Origin: Thauera sp. 2A1
GTDB lineage: Bacteria > Pseudomonadota > Gammaproteobacteria > Burkholderiales > Rhodocyclaceae
Assembly (NCBI RefSeq): GCF_009469595.2
Contig: NZ_SSXV01000017.1
Coordinates: 1 to 64,000 of the forward strand
Reading direction: 5' to 3'
DNA: 64,000 nt
Of this stretch, positions 18,702 to 30,303 are shown piece after piece (position 1 is the first letter of the stretch; each line of letters begins with the position of its first letter). A model generated the notes under the pieces. That model was not told where the DNA came from. It saw only the letters and a program-made list of their open reading frames with translations, and did no database searches. The position numbers were made by a program, and so were the translations under genes.

Positions 18702-19850
18702 ATGTTCGCCCCGACCTACCTCGACTGGAACGCCACCACGCCGCTCGATCCGGTGGTGCGTGAGGCCATGCTCCCCTGGCTCGATGCGCGCTACGGCAAC
18801 GCATCGAGCCGGCATGAGTATGGCCGGCAGGCGAGGGCGGCAATTGACGAAGCCCGCGCCAGGGTTGCTGCGGCAGTCGGCGCGCATCCGACCGAGATCC
18901 TCTTCACCAGCGGCGGTTCCGAGGCGAACAACCTCTTCGTGAAGGGGGCTGCAGCGGTGATGAAGCCCGGTGTGGTGGCCGTCAGTTCGATCGAGCACCC
19001 GTGCGTGCGCGAGCCTGCGCGGCAGTTGCGCCGCAGCGGGTGGACGATGCGCGAGATCGCGGTCGACGCCGAGGGGCGCATCGATGCCGACGACTGGCGA
19101 GCCGCCCTGGCCGATCGACCGCGCCTGGTGTCGGTGATGGCCGCGAACAACGAGACCGGCGTTCTGCAGGACAGCGCTGCGCTGGCGCGCGAGGCGCGCG
19201 CTGCCGGCGCCTGGTTTCACACCGACGCGGTGCAGGCGCTGGGCAAGATCGAACTGGATTTCCGTGCGCTGGGCGTCAATGCCATGACCCTGTCCGCGCA
19301 CAAGGTCGGCGGCCCGCTGGGCGCCGGTGCGCTGGTCATCGACAAGCGTGTCGAGCTGGCGCCGCTGATCGCCGGTGGTGGGCAGGAGCGCGGTCTGCGC
19401 TCCGGCACGGAGAACGTCGCGGCCATCGTCGGCTTCGGCGTGGCCTGTGAGCGCGCGCTGAGTCGCCGCGCTTTCGAGGCGACGCGCCTGACGGTCTTGC
19501 GCGACCGCATCGAGGCGGCCGCACCGCTGTGGGGCGCACGCGTTTTTTCCGCGGCGGCGTCGCGCCTGCCGAACACCACGTTCTTCGCCATCGAAGGCAT
19601 CGACGGCGAGACGCTGGTCGGCAAGCTGGACCGTGCGGGCTTCGCCTGCGCCAGCGGATCGGCGTGTTCCAGCGCCAATCCCGAGCCGTCGCACGTGCTG
19701 CTGGCGATGGGCGTGGCGCCCGAGTTGGCGCGTGGCGCGGTGAGGGTGAGCCTGGGCCGCGACACGACGACGGACGAGGTCGAGCGCTTCATCGTCACCT
19801 TTGGCCGCATCGTCGGCGAATTGAAGAACCTGGCTGCGATGGCGGCCTGA
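18702..19850 (+). CDS. Second cysteine desulfurase, NifS/IscS-type, inserted between iscR and iscS
   Basis: 382 aa PLP-dependent aminotransferase class V. Removes sulfur from cysteine to form an enzyme persulfide. The PLP lysine is in [16 protein letters not shown], a His in [11 protein letters not shown], and the active-site Cys loop is [16 protein letters not shown], with a long flexible loop as in group I desulfurases. It lies between iscR and iscS and is clearly diverged from IscS, so it is an old paralogue rather than a fresh duplication. It shows no features of SufS. A TTG at 18675 in frame would overlap iscR; the ATG at 18702 is preferred. Confidence 0.88.
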   Translation: MFAPTYLDWNATTPLDPVVREAMLPWLDARYGNASSRHEYGRQARAAIDEARARVAAAVGAHPTEILFTSGGSEANNLFVKGAAAVMKPGVVAVSSIEHPCVREPARQLRRSGWTMREIAVDAEGRIDADDWRAALADRPRLVSVMAANNETGVLQDSAALAREARAAGAWFHTDAVQALGKIELDFRALGVNAMTLSAHKVGGPLGAGALVIDKRVELAPLIAGGGQERGLRSGTENVAAIVGFGVACERALSRRAFEATRLTVLRDRIEAAAPLWGARVFSAAASRLPNTTFFAIEGIDGETLVGKLDRAGFACASGSACSSANPEPSHVLLAMGVAPELARGAVRVSLGRDTTTDEVERFIVTFGRIVGELKNLAAMAA

Positions 19851-19894
19851 CATTTGAACAACATCTGCACAACACATCCCTGCGGAGAGACGCA

Positions 19895-21106
19895 ATGCTG
19901 AAGTTCCCGATCTACCTCGACTACTCGGCCACCACCCCGGTGGACCCGAGGGTTGCCGCGAAGATGATTCCCTGGCTGACCGAGCACTTCGGCAACCCGG
20001 CGAGTCGCTCGCACGCCTACGGCTGGGAAGCCGAGAAGGCGGTCGAGGAGGCGCGCGAGGAGGTCGCGAAGCTGGTGAACGCCGACGCGAAGGAGATCAT
20101 CTGGACGTCGGGTGCCACGGAGTCGAACAACCTGGCGATCAAGGGCGCGGCGCATTTCTACCAGGGCAAGGGCAAGCACATCATCACGCTCAAGACCGAG
20201 CACAAGGCGGTGCTCGATACCTTCCGCGAGCTCGAACGCGAGGGCTTCGAGGCGACCTATCTCGACGTGCAGGAAAACGGCCTGCTCGATCTGGAAGCCT
20301 TCAAGGCCGCGCTGCGCCCCGACACCATCCTGGTGTCGGTGATGTTCGTGAATAACGAGATCGGGGTGATCCAGCCGATCGCCGAGATCGGCGAGATCTG
20401 CCGTTCGAAGGGCATCATCTTCCACGTGGATTCGGCCCAGGCGACCGGCAAGGTCGACATCGACCTCGACAAGCTCAAGGTCGACCTGATGAGCTTCTGT
20501 GCGCACAAGACCTACGGCCCCAAGGGTGTCGGTGCGCTGTACGTTCGTCGCAAGCCGCGCGTGCGCCTGGAGGCGCAGATGCACGGTGGCGGCCATGAGC
20601 GCGGCCTGCGCTCCGGCACCTTGCCCACGCACCAGATCGTCGGCATGGGCGAGAGCTTCCGCCTCGCGCGCGAGGAGATGGCCGAGGAAAACGTCCGCAT
20701 CAAGCGCCTGCGCGACAAGCTGCTCAAGGGCCTGACCGACATCGAGGCCACGTACGTGAACGGCGACATGGAACACCGCGTGCCGCACAACCTGAACATT
20801 TCGTTCGCCTACGTGGAGGGTGAATCGCTGATCATGGCGATCAAGGACATCGCGGTGTCCTCGGGCTCGGCCTGTACGTCCGCCAGCCTGGAGCCGTCCT
20901 ACGTGCTGCGCGCACTGGGGCGCAACGATGAGCTGGCGCACAGCTCGATCCGCTTCACGCTCGGCCGCTTCACCACCGAGGAAGAGGTCGACTACACGAT
21001 CGACCTTCTGCACAAGAAGATCGGCAAGCTGCGCGAACTTTCGCCGCTGTGGGAGATGGTCAACGAAGGCGTTGACCTGGACACCGTCCAGTGGGCCGCC
21101 CACTGA
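19895..21106 (+). CDS. iscS: IscS, cysteine desulfurase
   Basis: 403 aa (E. coli 404). Main sulfur donor for Fe-S cluster assembly on IscU and for tRNA thiolation. The PLP lysine is in [12 protein letters not shown], and the catalytic Cys loop is [17 protein letters not shown], near residue 327. The C-terminus ([19 protein letters not shown]) is the conserved IscU-docking end. A GGAGAG precedes the ATG at 19895. Operon position: third, before iscU. Confidence 0.98.
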   Translation: MLKFPIYLDYSATTPVDPRVAAKMIPWLTEHFGNPASRSHAYGWEAEKAVEEAREEVAKLVNADAKEIIWTSGATESNNLAIKGAAHFYQGKGKHIITLKTEHKAVLDTFRELEREGFEATYLDVQENGLLDLEAFKAALRPDTILVSVMFVNNEIGVIQPIAEIGEICRSKGIIFHVDSAQATGKVDIDLDKLKVDLMSFCAHKTYGPKGVGALYVRRKPRVRLEAQMHGGGHERGLRSGTLPTHQIVGMGESFRLAREEMAEENVRIKRLRDKLLKGLTDIEATYVNGDMEHRVPHNLNISFAYVEGESLIMAIKDIAVSSGSACTSASLEPSYVLRALGRNDELAHSSIRFTLGRFTTEEEVDYTIDLLHKKIGKLRELSPLWEMVNEGVDLDTVQWAAH

Positions 21107-21162
21107 TCCTCCCACCGTACCGAACGACGAAACCCTGACACAGAGATCACTGGAGAAATGAA

Positions 21163-21546
21163 ATGGCCTACAGCGAAAAGGTTCTGGACCATTACGAGAA
21201 TCCCCGTAACGTCGGCTCCTTCGGCAAGGACGAGGAAGGCGTTGCCACCGGCATGGTGGGCGCGCCGGCCTGTGGTGATGTGATGAAGCTGCAGATCAAG
21301 GTCGGCAAGGACGGCGTGATCGAAGATGCCAAGTTCAAGACCTATGGCTGCGGCTCGGCCATCGCTTCGAGCTCGCTCGTCACCGAGTGGGTGAAGGGCA
21401 AGACGCTGGATCAGGCACTGGATATCAAGAACACGCAGATCGCCGAAGAGCTGGCGCTGCCTCCGGTGAAGATCCACTGTTCCATCCTCGCCGAGGATGC
21501 GATCAAGGCGGCCGTCGCCGACTACAAGAAGAAGCACGAGGCCTGA
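21163..21546 (+). CDS. iscU: IscU, Fe-S cluster assembly scaffold
   Basis: 127 aa. Builds [2Fe-2S] and [4Fe-4S] clusters with sulfur from IscS. Cluster ligands Cys37, Cys63 and Cys106 and the HscA recognition motif LPPVK (residues 99-103) are intact. Small, acidic-to-neutral and highly conserved. Sits 56 bases after iscS and 14 bases before iscA in the operon. Confidence 0.98.
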   Translation: MAYSEKVLDHYENPRNVGSFGKDEEGVATGMVGAPACGDVMKLQIKVGKDGVIEDAKFKTYGCGSAIASSSLVTEWVKGKTLDQALDIKNTQIAEELALPPVKIHCSILAEDAIKAAVADYKKKHEA

Positions 21547-21560
21547 AGCAGGAGAGCGCC

Positions 21561-21884
21561 ATGAGTGTCACCCTTTCGGAAAGCGCAGCACAGCACGTAT
21601 CCAATTTCATCGCCAAGCGCGGCAAGGGCGTCGGTATCCGCCTGGGCGTCAAGACCTCGGGTTGTTCGGGCATGGCCTACAAGCTCGAATTCGTTGACGA
21701 GACGCAGGGCGAGGATCTGGTGTTCGAGAGCCACGGCGTCAAGATCATCGTCGATCCGAAGAGCCTGGCTTATCTGGATGGCACCGAGCTCGACTTCGTG
21801 CGTGAGGGTCTCAACGAAGGGTTCAAGTTCAACAACCCGAACGTCAAGGATCAGTGCGGCTGTGGCGAAAGCTTCAACGTCTGA
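21561..21884 (+). CDS. iscA: IscA, A-type Fe-S carrier
   Basis: 107 aa. Carries iron or Fe-S clusters to target proteins. The three conserved cysteines are Cys35 (TSGCSGMAY) and Cys99/Cys101 (DQCGCGESF). The start ATG at 21561 is preceded by GGAGAGCGCC. Standard length and operon position between iscU and hscB. Confidence 0.97.
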   Translation: MSVTLSESAAQHVSNFIAKRGKGVGIRLGVKTSGCSGMAYKLEFVDETQGEDLVFESHGVKIIVDPKSLAYLDGTELDFVREGLNEGFKFNNPNVKDQCGCGESFNV

Positions 21885-21899
21885 CGCAACGCCAAAGGC

Positions 21900-22433
21900 A
21901 TGAGCATCGATCCGACGCAGGACTACTTCACCCTTTTCGGCCTGCCGCGCCAGTACGCCCTCGACGAAAGCGTGCTCGAGGCGGCGTGGCACGAGCTGCA
22001 ATCGCAGGTCCACCCTGACCGGTACGCCCATCTGCCCGACGTGGACAAGCGTCGGTCGATGCAGTGGGCGACACGTGTCAACGAGGGCTTCCGCACCCTG
22101 AAGAAGCCGCTTGCGCGCGCGCAATACCTGCTCGAGCTGGCCGGCGTGGATACTGCACTGGAAACCAACACGGTCATGTCGCCCGAGTTCCTGATGGAGC
22201 AGATGGAGTGGCGCGAGGCCGTCGAGGAAGCACGTGCGGCCGGCGAGGTGGACGAGCTGGAACAACTCCATCACCGCCTGCAGACCCATGCCCGCGAGGT
22301 CAGGAGCGATCTCGCCCTGCAACTCGACGAGGCGCACGACTACACGGCGGCGGCCGACACCGTGCGTCGGCTGATGTTCATCGACAAACTGCAACAAGAG
22401 ATCGACGAGGCCCTGCTGGCTCTCGAAGAATAA
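21900..22433 (+). CDS. hscB: HscB, J-domain co-chaperone of HscA
   Basis: 177 aa. Delivers IscU to the Hsp70 HscA and stimulates its ATPase. The N-terminal J domain carries the HPD motif at residues 38-40 (QVHPDRYAH), and the C-terminal three-helix IscU-binding domain follows. It lies 15 bases after iscA and 22 bases before hscA. Confidence 0.96.
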   Translation: MSIDPTQDYFTLFGLPRQYALDESVLEAAWHELQSQVHPDRYAHLPDVDKRRSMQWATRVNEGFRTLKKPLARAQYLLELAGVDTALETNTVMSPEFLMEQMEWREAVEEARAAGEVDELEQLHHRLQTHAREVRSDLALQLDEAHDYTAAADTVRRLMFIDKLQQEIDEALLALEE

Positions 22434-22455
22434 AGACACGGCACGGAAATCCCTC

Positions 22456-24324
22456 ATGGCCCTGCTGCAAATCGCCGAACCCGGCATGTCCGCCGAGCCG
22501 CACAAGCACCGGCTTGCGGTGGGCATCGACCTGGGCACCACGAATTCCCTTGTCGCGACGGTCCGTAACGGGATCGCGGTCTGCCTCGCCGACGAAACCG
22601 GCCGTACCATGCTGCCGTCCGTCGTGCGCTACCGCGCCGACGGCAGCATCGAGGTCGGCCACAAGCCCATGGCCGCGCAGGCGACCGACGCGCGAAACAC
22701 GATCGTCTCGGTCAAGCGCTTCATGGGTCGCGGGTTGAAGGATGTCGCCCACGTCGAGGCCATGCCCTACGACTTCGAGGACACGGCAGGCATGGTGCGC
22801 CTGCGCACGGTGCAGGGCGTGAAGAGTCCGGTGGAAGTGTCGGCGGAGATCCTGCGCACCCTGCGCAAGCGCGCCGAGGCTAGCCTCGGCGGCGAGCTCG
22901 TGGGCGCGGTGATCACGGTGCCGGCCTATTTCGACGATGCGCAACGCCAGGCCACCAAGGACGCAGCCAGGCTCGCCGGCCTGCCCGTGCTGCGCCTGCT
23001 CAACGAGCCGACGGCGGCGGCGGTCGCCTACGGCCTGGACAACGCGGCAGAGGGCGTCTACGCGGTCTACGACCTGGGCGGCGGCACCTTCGATCTCTCC
23101 ATCCTGAAACTGTCGCGCGGCGTGTTCGAGGTGCTGTCGACCAACGGCGACGCGGCTCTGGGCGGCGACGACTTCGATCACCGCCTGTTCTGCTGGATCC
23201 TCGACAAGTCCGGCGTCGCTCCGCTGTCGCTGGAGGACGCACGGCGCCTGCAGATGAAGGCGCGCGAGGCGAAGGAACTGCTCAGCGTCTGCGAGGAAGC
23301 GACCATCCACGTGCACCTGGGCTCGGGCGAGGAGGTCGACCTCGTTGTCACGCGTGACGAATTCGCCGACATGACGCGCCATCTGGTGCAGAAGACGCTC
23401 GGTCCGGTGCGCAAGGCGCTGCGGGACGCCGGCCTCGCGGCTGACGAGATCAAGGGTGTGGTGATGGTGGGGGGCGCCACGCGCATGCCCCACATCCAGC
23501 ACGCCGTCGCCGAGTTCTTCGGTCAGGAGCCGTTGACCAATCTCGACCCCGACAAGGTCGTCGCCCTCGGCGCGGCGATGCAGGCCAACGTCCTTGCCGG
23601 GAACCGCCGGGACGAGGACGACTGGCTGCTGCTCGATGTGATTCCGCTGTCGCTCGGTCTGGAGACGATGGGCGGCTTGACCGAGAAGGTCATCCCGCGC
23701 AACTCCACGCTGCCGATCGCGCGCGCGCAGGAATTCACCACCTTCAAGGACGGCCAGACCGCCATGGCTTTCCATGTGGTGCAGGGCGAGCGTGAGCTGG
23801 TGACCGACTGCCGTTCGCTCGCCCGCTTCGAGCTGCGCGGCATTCCACCGATGGTGGCGGGTGCGGCGCGCATCCGCGTGAGTTTCCAGGTCGACGCGGA
23901 CGGACTACTGTCGGTGGCGGCGCGCGAGATGTCGTCGGGCGTCGAGGCCAGCGTGCTGGTGAAGCCGTCCTACGGGCTCACCGATGACGAGATCGCGGGC
24001 ATGCTCAAGTCCGGCGTGGAGCATGCCGGCGACGACATGATGGCGCGCGCCTTGCGTGAGCAGCAGGTCGAGGGCGAACGCGTCATCGAGGCGACCGAGC
24101 AGGCCATCGCGAAGGACGCGGCGCTGCTCTCCGCCGAGGAGCGGGTCACGATCGAGCAGTCGATCGCGACCCTGCGCGAACTGTGCAGCGGCAAGGATCA
24201 CCGCGCGATCAAGAGCGGCATCGAAGCGCTGGCGCGTGCCACCGACGGCTTCGCCGCGCGGCGCATGGACAACAGCATCCGCAGCGCACTCGCCGGCCAC
24301 AAGGTGGATGAATTCGAGGTCTGA
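22456..24324 (+). CDS. hscA: HscA, specialised Hsp70 chaperone for Fe-S cluster transfer
   Basis: 622 aa. Binds the LPPVK motif of IscU and drives cluster release using ATP. The actin-like ATPase domain begins [13 protein letters not shown] and includes [13 protein letters not shown] and [10 protein letters not shown]; the substrate-binding domain starts near residue 390 ([17 protein letters not shown]) and a C-terminal helical lid is present. Length and motifs match HscA rather than DnaK. Part of the isc operon. Confidence 0.97.
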   Translation: MALLQIAEPGMSAEPHKHRLAVGIDLGTTNSLVATVRNGIAVCLADETGRTMLPSVVRYRADGSIEVGHKPMAAQATDARNTIVSVKRFMGRGLKDVAHVEAMPYDFEDTAGMVRLRTVQGVKSPVEVSAEILRTLRKRAEASLGGELVGAVITVPAYFDDAQRQATKDAARLAGLPVLRLLNEPTAAAVAYGLDNAAEGVYAVYDLGGGTFDLSILKLSRGVFEVLSTNGDAALGGDDFDHRLFCWILDKSGVAPLSLEDARRLQMKAREAKELLSVCEEATIHVHLGSGEEVDLVVTRDEFADMTRHLVQKTLGPVRKALRDAGLAADEIKGVVMVGGATRMPHIQHAVAEFFGQEPLTNLDPDKVVALGAAMQANVLAGNRRDEDDWLLLDVIPLSLGLETMGGLTEKVIPRNSTLPIARAQEFTTFKDGQTAMAFHVVQGERELVTDCRSLARFELRGIPPMVAGAARIRVSFQVDADGLLSVAAREMSSGVEASVLVKPSYGLTDDEIAGMLKSGVEHAGDDMMARALREQQVEGERVIEATEQAIAKDAALLSAEERVTIEQSIATLRELCSGKDHRAIKSGIEALARATDGFAARRMDNSIRSALAGHKVDEFEV

Positions 24325-24349
24325 CCTCGCAACCCGATCGAACACAAGA

Positions 24350-24691
24350 ATGACCCAGATCATCGTTCTTCCCCACGTCGAGCTCTGTCCGGACGGCGCC
24401 GTCATCGACGCCGAGGCGGGCAAGTCGGTGTGCGAGAGCCTGCTCGCCAACGGCATCGATATCGAACACGCCTGCGAGATGTCCTGCGCCTGCACCACCT
24501 GTCACGTCATCGTGCGCGAGGGCTTCAACACTCTCGAGCCGGCCGAGGACGAGGAGGAAGACCTTCTCGACAAGGCCTGGGGTCTGGAGCCGCAGTCACG
24601 CCTGTCGTGCCAGGTGGCGGTCGGAGATGCCCCGCTGGTGATCGAGATTCCGCGCTACACCATCAACATGGCCCGGGAGGGCAAGCACTGA
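24350..24691 (+). CDS. fdx: Fdx, ISC-type [2Fe-2S] ferredoxin
   Basis: 113 aa. Supplies electrons for cluster assembly on IscU. Cluster ligands Cys42, Cys48, Cys51 and Cys87 and the conserved free Cys46 (HACEMSCACTTCHV) are at the same positions as in E. coli Fdx. The stop overlaps the iscX ATG by one base (TGATG). Confidence 0.97.
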   Translation: MTQIIVLPHVELCPDGAVIDAEAGKSVCESLLANGIDIEHACEMSCACTTCHVIVREGFNTLEPAEDEEEDLLDKAWGLEPQSRLSCQVAVGDAPLVIEIPRYTINMAREGKH

Positions 24692-24885
24692 TGAAGTGGA
24701 CCGAAGTACAGGAAATTGCCATTCAGCTCGCGGATGCCCACCCCGAGGTGGACCCGACGCGGGTGAATTTCGTCGACCTGATGAACTGGGTGCTGGCATT
24801 GCCTGAATTCGACGATGACCCCAAGCATTGCGGCGAGCGCATCCTCGAAGGGATCCAGCAGGCCTGGATCGACGAGGTGGCCTGA
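24691..24885 (+). CDS. iscX: IscX (YfhJ), small acidic regulator of Fe-S assembly
   Basis: 64 aa. Binds IscS and iron and tunes cluster assembly speed. Conserved segments include ADAHPEVDPTRVNFVDL and LPEFDDDPKHCGE, and the C-terminus IQQAWIDE is canonical. Translationally coupled to fdx by a one-base overlap. Last gene of the isc operon proper. Confidence 0.95.
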   Translation: MKWTEVQEIAIQLADAHPEVDPTRVNFVDLMNWVLALPEFDDDPKHCGERILEGIQQAWIDEVA

Positions 24886-24910
24886 AGAGCGTCTTTTGCG
24901 GAGCAGCATG

Positions 24911-25414
24911 ATGAGCGACATGACTGTATTCGATTTCGAAACGCGGCGCCTCGACGGCTCGCCGATGCCATTGGCGGCCTTTCGCGGAAAGGTGCTGCTG
25001 ATCGTGAACACCGCGAGCCAGTGCGGTTTCACTCCACAATACGCCGGGCTCGAGGCCTTGCAGCAACGCTTCGCGGTGCGCGGCTTCAGCGTCATCGGCT
25101 TTCCATGCAACCAGTTCGGTGCGCAGGAGCCGGGCAACTCGGCGGAAATCCAGTCCTTCTGCCAGCGCAATTACGGCGTAAGTTTTCCCTTATCGGAAAA
25201 GATCGAGGTCAATGGCGAGCAGGCCCATCCGCTCTATCGCCATCTGACGAGCGTCGCACCGGGGGTGCTGGGCACCGAAGCCATCAAGTGGAACTTCACC
25301 AAGTTCCTGGTCGATGCGCAGGGCAGGGTGGCAAGGCGCTATGCGCCGACCACGACGCCCGAGGCGATTGCCGAGGATATCGAGGCCGCCCTGAGCGCCT
25401 CGCAGGCTCAGTAA
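24911..25414 (+). CDS. Glutathione peroxidase family thiol peroxidase
   Basis: 167 aa. Reduces peroxides with glutathione or thioredoxin. The catalytic Cys38 is in NTASQCGFTPQY (cysteine, not selenocysteine), with Gln in NQFGAQEPG and Trp in IKWNFTKFLV completing the tetrad. A further Cys66 (PCNQF) could resolve. GGAG lies 7 bases before the ATG at 24911; an adjacent ATG at 24908 is equally possible. It follows iscX closely and may share the isc transcript. Its last 7 bases overlap the convergent response regulator gene. Confidence 0.92.
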   Translation: MSDMTVFDFETRRLDGSPMPLAAFRGKVLLIVNTASQCGFTPQYAGLEALQQRFAVRGFSVIGFPCNQFGAQEPGNSAEIQSFCQRNYGVSFPLSEKIEVNGEQAHPLYRHLTSVAPGVLGTEAIKWNFTKFLVDAQGRVARRYAPTTTPEAIAEDIEAALSASQAQ

Positions 25415-25866
25415 GCGCCGCCTGCCTGCGCATGGACGGTTTCATTGAGCGTCAGCCAGTATTGGCCGATGAGATGCACTGCGTGCAGGAAGCGCTCGTA
25501 GTCCACCGGTTTGCGGATGTAGCTGTTCGCGCCCAGGCGCAGCGACTGCTGCACATCGAGATCCTCGCGTGAGGTGGTGAGGACCACGACCGGCAACAGC
25601 GCGGTGCGCTCGTCGGCGCGGATGCGGCGCAGCACCTCGAGCCCGTCCATGCGCGGCAGTTTCAAGTCAAGCAGCACGACCGCCGGCAACTCGGACGCGT
25701 CGCGCCCGACATGGCTGCCGGTACCGAAGAGGTAATCGAGCGCCTCGACGCCATCGTGCGCCACCACCATCGGGTTCTTCACGCCTGCCTTGCCGAAGGC
25801 GCGCAACGTCAGCGCTTCGTCGTCGGGATTGTCCTCGACGATGAGGACGGGCTGATTGTTCGGCAT
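25408..25866 (-). CDS. Single-domain response regulator (Rcp1/CheY-like)
   Basis: 152 aa with only a receiver domain. Acidic pocket in LIVEDNPDDE, phospho-acceptor Asp67 in VVLLDLKLPRMDG, Thr in VLTTSRE and Lys in YIRKPVDY. The longer loop after VAHDGVEALDYLFGTG is typical of regulators paired with bacteriophytochrome or hybrid kinases. No histidine kinase or output gene is adjacent, so its partner is unknown. The stop overlaps the glutathione peroxidase gene end by 7 bases in convergent orientation. Confidence 0.93.
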   Translation of the reverse strand: MPNNQPVLIVEDNPDDEALTLRAFGKAGVKNPMVVAHDGVEALDYLFGTGSHVGRDASELPAVVLLDLKLPRMDGLEVLRRIRADERTALLPVVVLTTSREDLDVQQSLRLGANSYIRKPVDYERFLHAVHLIGQYWLTLNETVHAQAGGAY

Positions 25867-25949
25867 CTCGCTTCTCCCCGGCGACGGCCTTGCATGGGCC
25901 GCCGCGATTCAGTTTAGCCCTTGCCGCGGCGAGGTGAAGCGATCCCGGT

Positions 25950-26918
25950 TCAGCGCTTGCCGCCGGGCAGGTCTTCACGACGAAGCACGAAGACCATGTC
26001 GTCGCCTCCGCGCGTCGACAACCAGTTGAACGGAAGGTCGGGAAAGGCGTTTTCGACGAGCATCCGATTATGTCCGACCTCGACCGCAAGTATGCCATCA
26101 GAATTGAGGTGACGTGCCCCCTCGGCGATCAGCCGGCGCACGATGTCGAGTCCGTCGTCGCCTGCAGCGAGCGCAAGCTGCGGCTCATGGTGATATTCCG
26201 CCGGCAGCGTATCCATCGCCTCCGCAGTGACGTAGGGCGGATTGCTCAGGATCAGGTCGAAGCGGCGGTCGCCGAGGGCATCGAACACGTCGCTCCTGAC
26301 GAGTTCGATACGATCCTCGAGACCGTAGTCGGCCACGTTCTGACGTGCGACGTCGAGTGCATCCTCGGATAGATCGACGGCGGTGATGTCGGCATTCGGA
26401 AACGCATGCGCCATCAGGATCGCCAGGCAGCCTGAGCCGGTGCACAGGTCGAGGGCAGAACCGATCTCGTCCGGGTCATCCAGCAGCGGCGCGAGCCCGT
26501 CTTCCAGCAGTTCGGCGAAGAAGGAGCGTGGCACGATGACCCGCTCGTCGACGGCAAAGCGGAAATCGCCTAGCCAGGCCTCGCCGAGCAGATAGGCGGT
26601 GGGGACGCGATCGACCGCGCGCCGCTCGATGGCTTCGAGCAGCGGGCCGCGCTCATCTGCGGGAATGCAGGCATCGAGGAAGGGTTCGAGGCGGTGGAGC
26701 GGCAGGGCGAGCGAGCCCAGGATCAGCCACACCGCCTCGTCGTAGGTGTCGGCAGCGCCGTGACCACAGAAGATGTGGGCCCGATTGAAGCGGGTCACCG
26801 CATAGCGCAGCCAGTCTCGCACGGTGACGAGTTCCGCCAGGGGGCCATGTTCGTGTTCGTGATCGTGGTCGTGGTCGGCCTCGATCTCGCTGTCGTGCTG
26901 GTGGGGTGCGTCATTCAT
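25950..26918 (-). CDS. prmB: PrmB, ribosomal protein L3 N5-glutamine methyltransferase
   Basis: 322 aa. Methylates the glutamine of ribosomal protein L3 during assembly. SAM motif LDLCTGSGCLAILMA and the catalytic SNPPYV motif (near residue 226) are intact. The start ATG at 26918 gives an N-terminus with an unusual His/Asp/Glu-rich stretch at residues 6-24 (HQHDSEIEADHDHDHEHEH) before the helical domain. It lies about 80 bases downstream of dapE on the same strand. Confidence 0.93.
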   Translation of the reverse strand: MNDAPHQHDSEIEADHDHDHEHEHGPLAELVTVRDWLRYAVTRFNRAHIFCGHGAADTYDEAVWLILGSLALPLHRLEPFLDACIPADERGPLLEAIERRAVDRVPTAYLLGEAWLGDFRFAVDERVIVPRSFFAELLEDGLAPLLDDPDEIGSALDLCTGSGCLAILMAHAFPNADITAVDLSEDALDVARQNVADYGLEDRIELVRSDVFDALGDRRFDLILSNPPYVTAEAMDTLPAEYHHEPQLALAAGDDGLDIVRRLIAEGARHLNSDGILAVEVGHNRMLVENAFPDLPFNWLSTRGGDDMVFVLRREDLPGGKR

Positions 26919-27001
26919 GGTGTCGTTCCCGTGGTGCCGGGCGGTGTCGCAGTCGCCGCGTGCGGATGAAGGCATTGGAGGGGGAAGAAGCAGAGCGCGG
27001 C

Positions 27002-28180
<1,179 letters not shown>

Positions 28181-29365
28181 TCAGCGCGCGGCATCCTTGT
28201 CCAGGGTGAGCGTCAGTTCGGCGAAGGAGGGCCCGCTATCATCGTGGCCAGCAAAACTGATCAAGGAGCTGTTCGTCGCTGGATCGAGCTTGTGGCCTTC
28301 GTCGTCGAACCGGGCGTTGTTGATGAGCCATTCGAGGTTGGTGGGCGAATCGGCGTTGGCCAGCGCTTCTTCCAGCGAAATCACCTTCTCGTGGTAGAGA
28401 CGGAACAGATCCTGCTCGAAGGTCTGCGAGCCGGGCGCCAGGCTCTGCTCCATCGCCTCCTTGATCTCGTTGATGCTGCCGTGCTCGATCAGCTCGGCGA
28501 TGTGGCGGGTGTTGAGCATGATCTCGACCGCGGGTGCGCGCTTGCTGTCCGGCTTGCGCACAAGGCGCTGCGACACGATGCAGCGCAGCGCGACCGCCAG
28601 ATCGAGATAGAGCAGTTGGCGGTTCTCGAGCGGGAAGAAGTTGATGATGCGATTCAGCGCGTGATAGGCGTTGTTGGCATGCAGCGTCGCCAGGCACAGA
28701 TGCCCGGTCTGCGAATAGGCCAGCGCGGCCTGCATCGTCTCGCGGTCGCGGATCTCACCGATCAGGATGCAATCCGGCGCCTGGCGCATCGCATTGCGCA
28801 GGGCCTCCTCCCAGCTCAGCGTATCGATGCCGACTTCGCGTTGATTGACGACCGATTTGCGGTGCTGGAAGAGGTATTCGATCGGATCCTCGACCGTCAG
28901 GATGTGCCCCGAGCGGCTCCGGTTGCGGTGATCCAGCATTGATGCGAGCGTCGTCGACTTGCCGGAGCCCGTCGCGCCGACCACCAGGATCAGACCACGC
29001 TTTTCAAGGACCAGCTCGGACAGGATGCGGGGGAGGCCGAGCTGCTCGATGGTCGGGATCTCGCACTGGATGAAGCGCACCACGACGGCCATCGAGTTGC
29101 GCTGCCAGAAGACATTGACACGGAAATTGCCGAGATCGCGCCGGCCGAACGACAGGTTGAGCTCACGCTCGCGCTGGAAGCGCTCCATCTGCTCCGGTGT
29201 GACCGCCTCCGCAACCATGCGCTGGACCATCCCTGGGTCCATGACCTTCTGGTTGATCGGCATCGTGTGCCCCTGGATCTTGATATGGATCGGGGCGCCG
29301 CCGGTGACGAAAAGATCGGAGGCCTGCTTGTCGGCCATGAGCTGGAACAGGCTGTCGAAGATCAT
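28181..29365 (-). CDS. pilU: PilU, type IV pilus retraction ATPase
   Basis: 394 aa, PilT-like GspE-family ATPase that works with PilT in pilus retraction. Walker A VGATGSGKSTT, Asp box TVEDPIEYLFQHRKS, Walker B DCILIGEIRDRETM and His box HLCLATLHANNA are intact. Length and the C-terminal tail (DKDAAR end) favour PilU over PilT. The start at 29365 gives MIFDSLFQLMADKQASDL. No other type IVa pilus gene is in the window; it lies between dapE and dapD. Confidence 0.93.
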   Translation of the reverse strand: MIFDSLFQLMADKQASDLFVTGGAPIHIKIQGHTMPINQKVMDPGMVQRMVAEAVTPEQMERFQRERELNLSFGRRDLGNFRVNVFWQRNSMAVVVRFIQCEIPTIEQLGLPRILSELVLEKRGLILVVGATGSGKSTTLASMLDHRNRSRSGHILTVEDPIEYLFQHRKSVVNQREVGIDTLSWEEALRNAMRQAPDCILIGEIRDRETMQAALAYSQTGHLCLATLHANNAYHALNRIINFFPLENRQLLYLDLAVALRCIVSQRLVRKPDSKRAPAVEIMLNTRHIAELIEHGSINEIKEAMEQSLAPGSQTFEQDLFRLYHEKVISLEEALANADSPTNLEWLINNARFDDEGHKLDPATNSSLISFAGHDDSGPSFAELTLTLDKDAAR

Positions 29366-29470
29366 TCGAGGCAGACTCCTTGACCGTGGGCGAGGTAGCC
29401 GGAACAAGCGAGGCGTACGAGACGGCCGCCGCTCGAGACGAGGCCCCGACCGTCTTGCTGCATGGAGAGA

Positions 29471-30292
29471 TCAGGCGCCGCGCAGCAACTCGTTGATGCC
29501 TGTCTTCGCGCGCGTCTGCGCATCCACCCGCTTCACGATCACCGCGCAATACAGGCTGTACTTGCCGTCGGCCGACGGCAGGCTGCCCGGCACCACCACC
29601 GCGCCGGCCGGCACGCGGCCGTAGGTCACTTCGCCGGTCTCGCGGTCGTAGATCTTGGTGCTCATGCCGATATAGACGCCCATCGACAGCACGGCGTTCT
29701 CTTCGATGATCACGCCCTCGACCACTTCCGAGCGGGCGCCGACGAAAACGTTGTCCTCGATGATCACCGGACCGGCCTGCACCGGCTCGAGCACGCCGCC
29801 GATGCCGACGCCACCGGACAGATGCACGTTCTTGCCGATCTGCGCGCAGGAGCCGACGGTCGCCCAGGTGTCGACCATCGTGCCTTCATCCACATAGGCG
29901 CCGATATTCACGTACGAAGGCATCAGCACCACGTTCCTGCCGATGAAACTGCCCTTGCGTGCCGTGGCGGGCGGTACGACGCGGAAGCCGCCGGCGCGGA
30001 ACTGCTCAGGCGTGTAGTCGCCAAACTTGGTCGCGACCTTGTCGTAGAAGTTGAGGCCGCCGGCCTGCACCACCTCGTTGTCGCGCAGGCGGAAGGAGAT
30101 CAGCACCGCCTTCTTGATCCATTGGTTCACCACCCACTGGCCGTCCTTCTTCTCGGCCACGCGCAACGTGCCCGCATCCAGGCCGGCGATGACCTGTTCC
30201 ACTGCATCCCGGATTTCGGCCGGGGCGGACGTGGGCGACAGGCTGGCGCGATTTTCGAAGGCGTCGTCGATGATGCTTTGCAGAGCGTGCAT
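29471..30292 (-). CDS. dapD: DapD, tetrahydrodipicolinate N-succinyltransferase
   Basis: 273 aa (E. coli 274). Transfers succinyl from succinyl-CoA to tetrahydrodipicolinate in diaminopimelate synthesis. The N-terminal helical domain is followed by hexapeptide left-handed beta-helix repeats ([36 protein letters not shown]). The start at 30292 ([15 protein letters not shown]) matches the family. It follows dapC by 11 bases and should be in the same operon. Confidence 0.97.
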   Translation of the reverse strand: MHALQSIIDDAFENRASLSPTSAPAEIRDAVEQVIAGLDAGTLRVAEKKDGQWVVNQWIKKAVLISFRLRDNEVVQAGGLNFYDKVATKFGDYTPEQFRAGGFRVVPPATARKGSFIGRNVVLMPSYVNIGAYVDEGTMVDTWATVGSCAQIGKNVHLSGGVGIGGVLEPVQAGPVIIEDNVFVGARSEVVEGVIIEENAVLSMGVYIGMSTKIYDRETGEVTYGRVPAGAVVVPGSLPSADGKYSLYCAVIVKRVDAQTRAKTGINELLRGA

Positions 30293-30303
30293 GAAAGGGT
30301 CTC

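Noticed and set aside
28181..29365. PilT rather than PilU
   Set aside because: The protein is longer at the C-terminus and its N-terminal opening matches PilU; PilT is usually about 345 aa.
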